From positions 1 through 6,237 of the forward strand of contig CACZSM010000312.1 in assembly GCA_902783815.1 (NCBI GenBank): DNA of 6,237 bases. Reading direction: 5' to 3'. The translations under genes and the position numbers were made by a program. Shown here piece after piece: positions 4,884 to 6,237 of this stretch (its first letter is position 1; each line of letters begins with the position of its first letter). The notes under the pieces are model-generated. The model saw only the letters and a list, made by a program, of their open reading frames with translations, searched no databases and was not told the origin of the DNA. This stretch comes from an uncultured Ruminococcus sp. Its GTDB lineage: Bacteria; Bacillota; Clostridia; Oscillospirales; Acutalibacteraceae.

Positions 4884-4901
4884 GGGTTATTTGTTGGGTA
4901 C
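4884..4901 (+). repeat. Candidate IS66 right end, copy 2
   Basis: GGGTTATTTGTTGGGTAC repeats copy 1 in the same orientation, exactly 128 bp downstream. Its reverse complement matches the sequence starting at 3062 in 14 of 20 positions. It lies just before the bidirectional terminator. Confidence 0.45.
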
Positions 4902-4915
4902 AACACACCAAAAAT

Positions 4916-4961
4916 ACAGACACGGTCTGCCTTTTGACAGATCGTGCCTGTTTTTGTTTTT
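4916..4961. terminator. Strong bidirectional intrinsic terminator
   Basis: The 14-base arms 4916-4929 and 4938-4951 pair in 13 positions (one of them G-U, one mismatch) around the loop CCTTTTGA. On the plus strand TTTTTGTTTTT (4951-4961) follows; on the minus strand A 4910-4914 gives a run of five T. It ends the pilin-like gene just 17 bases after its stop and also insulates it from transcription out of the transposon debris. Confidence 0.88.
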
Positions 4962-4967
4962 CAGCTG

Positions 4968-6237
4968 TCAGGGTTTATCCGAAAGTTGTGCAGTATAGAC
5001 GATAGTATTGTTGTCTGTATATGGAACAGCGTTTCCGCCTGACTCCAATACTTTTGCTTCTATACTTCCTTCAAGTGTAGAAGCAGGAATAACAGCACCG
5101 GAACCAACCCAGACATTTGCAAATTGCTTAGTATTGATATGTGTCTGAATGATCTTCAGGTTAGCATTTGTATTGTTGATGATCGCCTTTACATCATCAA
5201 GCGTAACCTTCTCTCCGTTGTGCATAATAGAGTGGATCTTAAGATTTCCAGTGCTATTATCTTTTACAACGGTAAATGTAAAGACATACTGTGAATACTT
5301 TTTGTTGTTTTCTTCATAGTACGAAAGGTTATCCGATGATGCATGGAATATTACAGATGTTTTGAACTGCATTGGATCCTTTGTTATGCTATCAAGATGA
5401 ATGTCAAAGGTTCCTTCAAGTCCTCCGTAATTTGCTTTCAGACGATAAACACCATTTGCAAACAGTGCCGGGTCTTCGATCACCAGCTTTTTATTGTCGG
5501 TGTCATCACTGAATTTTGTTCCAAACAAAACATCCTTTGCCTGACCTGTACCGGGATTTACATAGGTGATCTGAAGCGCTTCCTTCTCAGACTGAGACAA
5601 TTCTTTCCTGGTGCCGTCGCTCTTTACGAACCATGCATCAAGTGCTGACTTATTGATCTCTGCTGTATCACCGGTGATACTAACAATACTGTTATACTCA
5701 ACATACAGAGCCTTGTTGCCGTTGAACTTGTTTACATTCAGGTCGGTATGCGAGAATTTGTCGTAGTAATCAAGCGTATTCGTGTATTTTACAACAGCAC
5801 ATCCATTCGCACTAACTATAATCCTTATAGTTCTGAAATCCGGAGTATAACTTACGATTGTAGTATTATTTGAGTCGCCACCAACAAGTTCAAGAGCTTT
5901 TGGCTTATAACGCGATACATTCAGTTCGGTGATCTCATAGGTTCCCGGCTCGATATTGATAAAATCGGTCTCCCCCTTCATTCCGGTAGAATCACTTACC
6001 TGCATACTGATATACCGCTCATAAGTGGTATTGCTTTCAGTTGTAGCAATCTTTTTTATCCGGAATATGAATGTCGGAGTACCCCATGCTTCAAGATACT
6101 CGTCAAGCTCTTTTTGGATCTTCAGTTTTGCCGGCTTGATCTCATCGGTACAAACAAGCTGCTGCTCTTCGCAGTTGTTTCTGCCCACCATAAAGCTGAC
6201 TTCGTTTTCTTTATTGGTAGAAGTATCAATGTTGGTA
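4968..6237 (-). CDS. CnaB/SpaA-pilin-like surface protein, C-terminal 422 residues
   Basis: The frame is open to the right edge (15 codons lie beyond Met at 6191), so the start is outside the window. In the visible part, residues about 36-160 form a CnaB/pilin-like beta-sandwich: KLKIQKELD, then a central EPGTYEITEL, then VVKYTNTLDYYDKFSH. Lys41, Glu104 and Asn153 sit where CnaB domains carry the Lys-Glu-Asn set that makes an internal isopeptide bond; this assignment is by motif only. Residues 160-422 are beta-rich and Thr/Asn/Asp-rich, with an Ig-like look (GVYRLKANYGGLEGTFDIHL), in which I recognise no named family. The protein ends in TYTAQ-like VYTAQLSDKP, with no LPXTG motif, membrane helix or basic tail. 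It is therefore either held by the unseen N-terminus, secreted, or shortened. Its likely role is a cell-surface or pilus-like structural protein. A strong terminator follows directly. Confidence 0.72.
   Translation of the reverse strand, partial: TNIDTSTNKENEVSFMVGRNNCEEQQLVCTDEIKPAKLKIQKELDEYLEAWGTPTFIFRIKKIATTESNTTYERYISMQVSDSTGMKGETDFINIEPGTYEITELNVSRYKPKALELVGGDSNNTTIVSYTPDFRTIRIIVSANGCAVVKYTNTLDYYDKFSHTDLNVNKFNGNKALYVEYNSIVSITGDTAEINKSALDAWFVKSDGTRKELSQSEKEALQITYVNPGTGQAKDVLFGTKFSDDTDNKKLVIEDPALFANGVYRLKANYGGLEGTFDIHLDSITKDPMQFKTSVIFHASSDNLSYYEENNKKYSQYVFTFTVVKDNSTGNLKIHSIMHNGEKVTLDDVKAIINNTNANLKIIQTHINTKQFANVWVGSGAVIPASTLEGSIEAKVLESGGNAVPYTDNNTIVYTAQLSDKP

Noticed and set aside
5343..5648. 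A 101-codon plus-strand frame
   Set aside because: It is antisense to the pilin-like protein; its Cys-rich text has no recognised family.

Overview
The window looks like an accessory chromosomal region of a low-to-mid-GC gut or rumen Firmicute, most likely Ruminococcus or a close Oscillospiraceae relative. This is inferred from family content, not from a marker gene: a BspA-type leucine-rich-repeat surface protein with a C-terminal membrane anchor, a CnaB/pilin-like surface protein, an NRPS end, a TipA-like MerR regulator and clostridial-type IS66 remnants. No rRNA, tRNA or CRISPR array is visible.

Layout, left to right. Positions 1-289 (+) hold the last part of a nonribosomal peptide synthetase: the end of an adenylation domain and a carrier domain that loses its family sequence just after the phosphopantetheine serine. 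A consensus sigma-A promoter (383-411) then drives a 459-residue LRR_5/BspA-like surface protein (457-1836, +), followed by a hairpin. From 2212 down to 1984 (-) lies a decayed IS66 tnpB, with a relic extended -10 promoter beyond it. A TipA-type MerR regulator (2277-3008, -) has a promoter of classic MerR architecture: 19-bp spacer filled by a perfect 13-bp palindrome. A gene-free stretch rich in hairpins (3059-3434) precedes a lipoprotein of unknown function (3459-4175, +). Next come a decayed IS66 transposase C-terminus (4341-4704, +), a hairpin terminator, and two copies of an IS66-end-like 18-bp sequence (4756-4773 and 4884-4901). A strong bidirectional terminator (4916-4961) closes a partial pilin-like surface protein that enters from the right edge (4968-6237, -).

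The genes do not form one operon. Each intact gene looks like its own transcription unit, separated by transposon debris. Three encode secreted or surface products (LRR protein, lipoprotein, CnaB-like protein) and one encodes a drug-sensing regulator that probably controls itself. A weak inverted match between 3062 and the two right-hand repeats suggests that the lipoprotein may lie inside a degenerate IS66 shell, but there is no target-site duplication and this stays a hypothesis. I found no convincing new multi-gene system. The best signals are the MerR operator, the IS66 debris with related ends, the broken NRPS end and the structured intergenic region.
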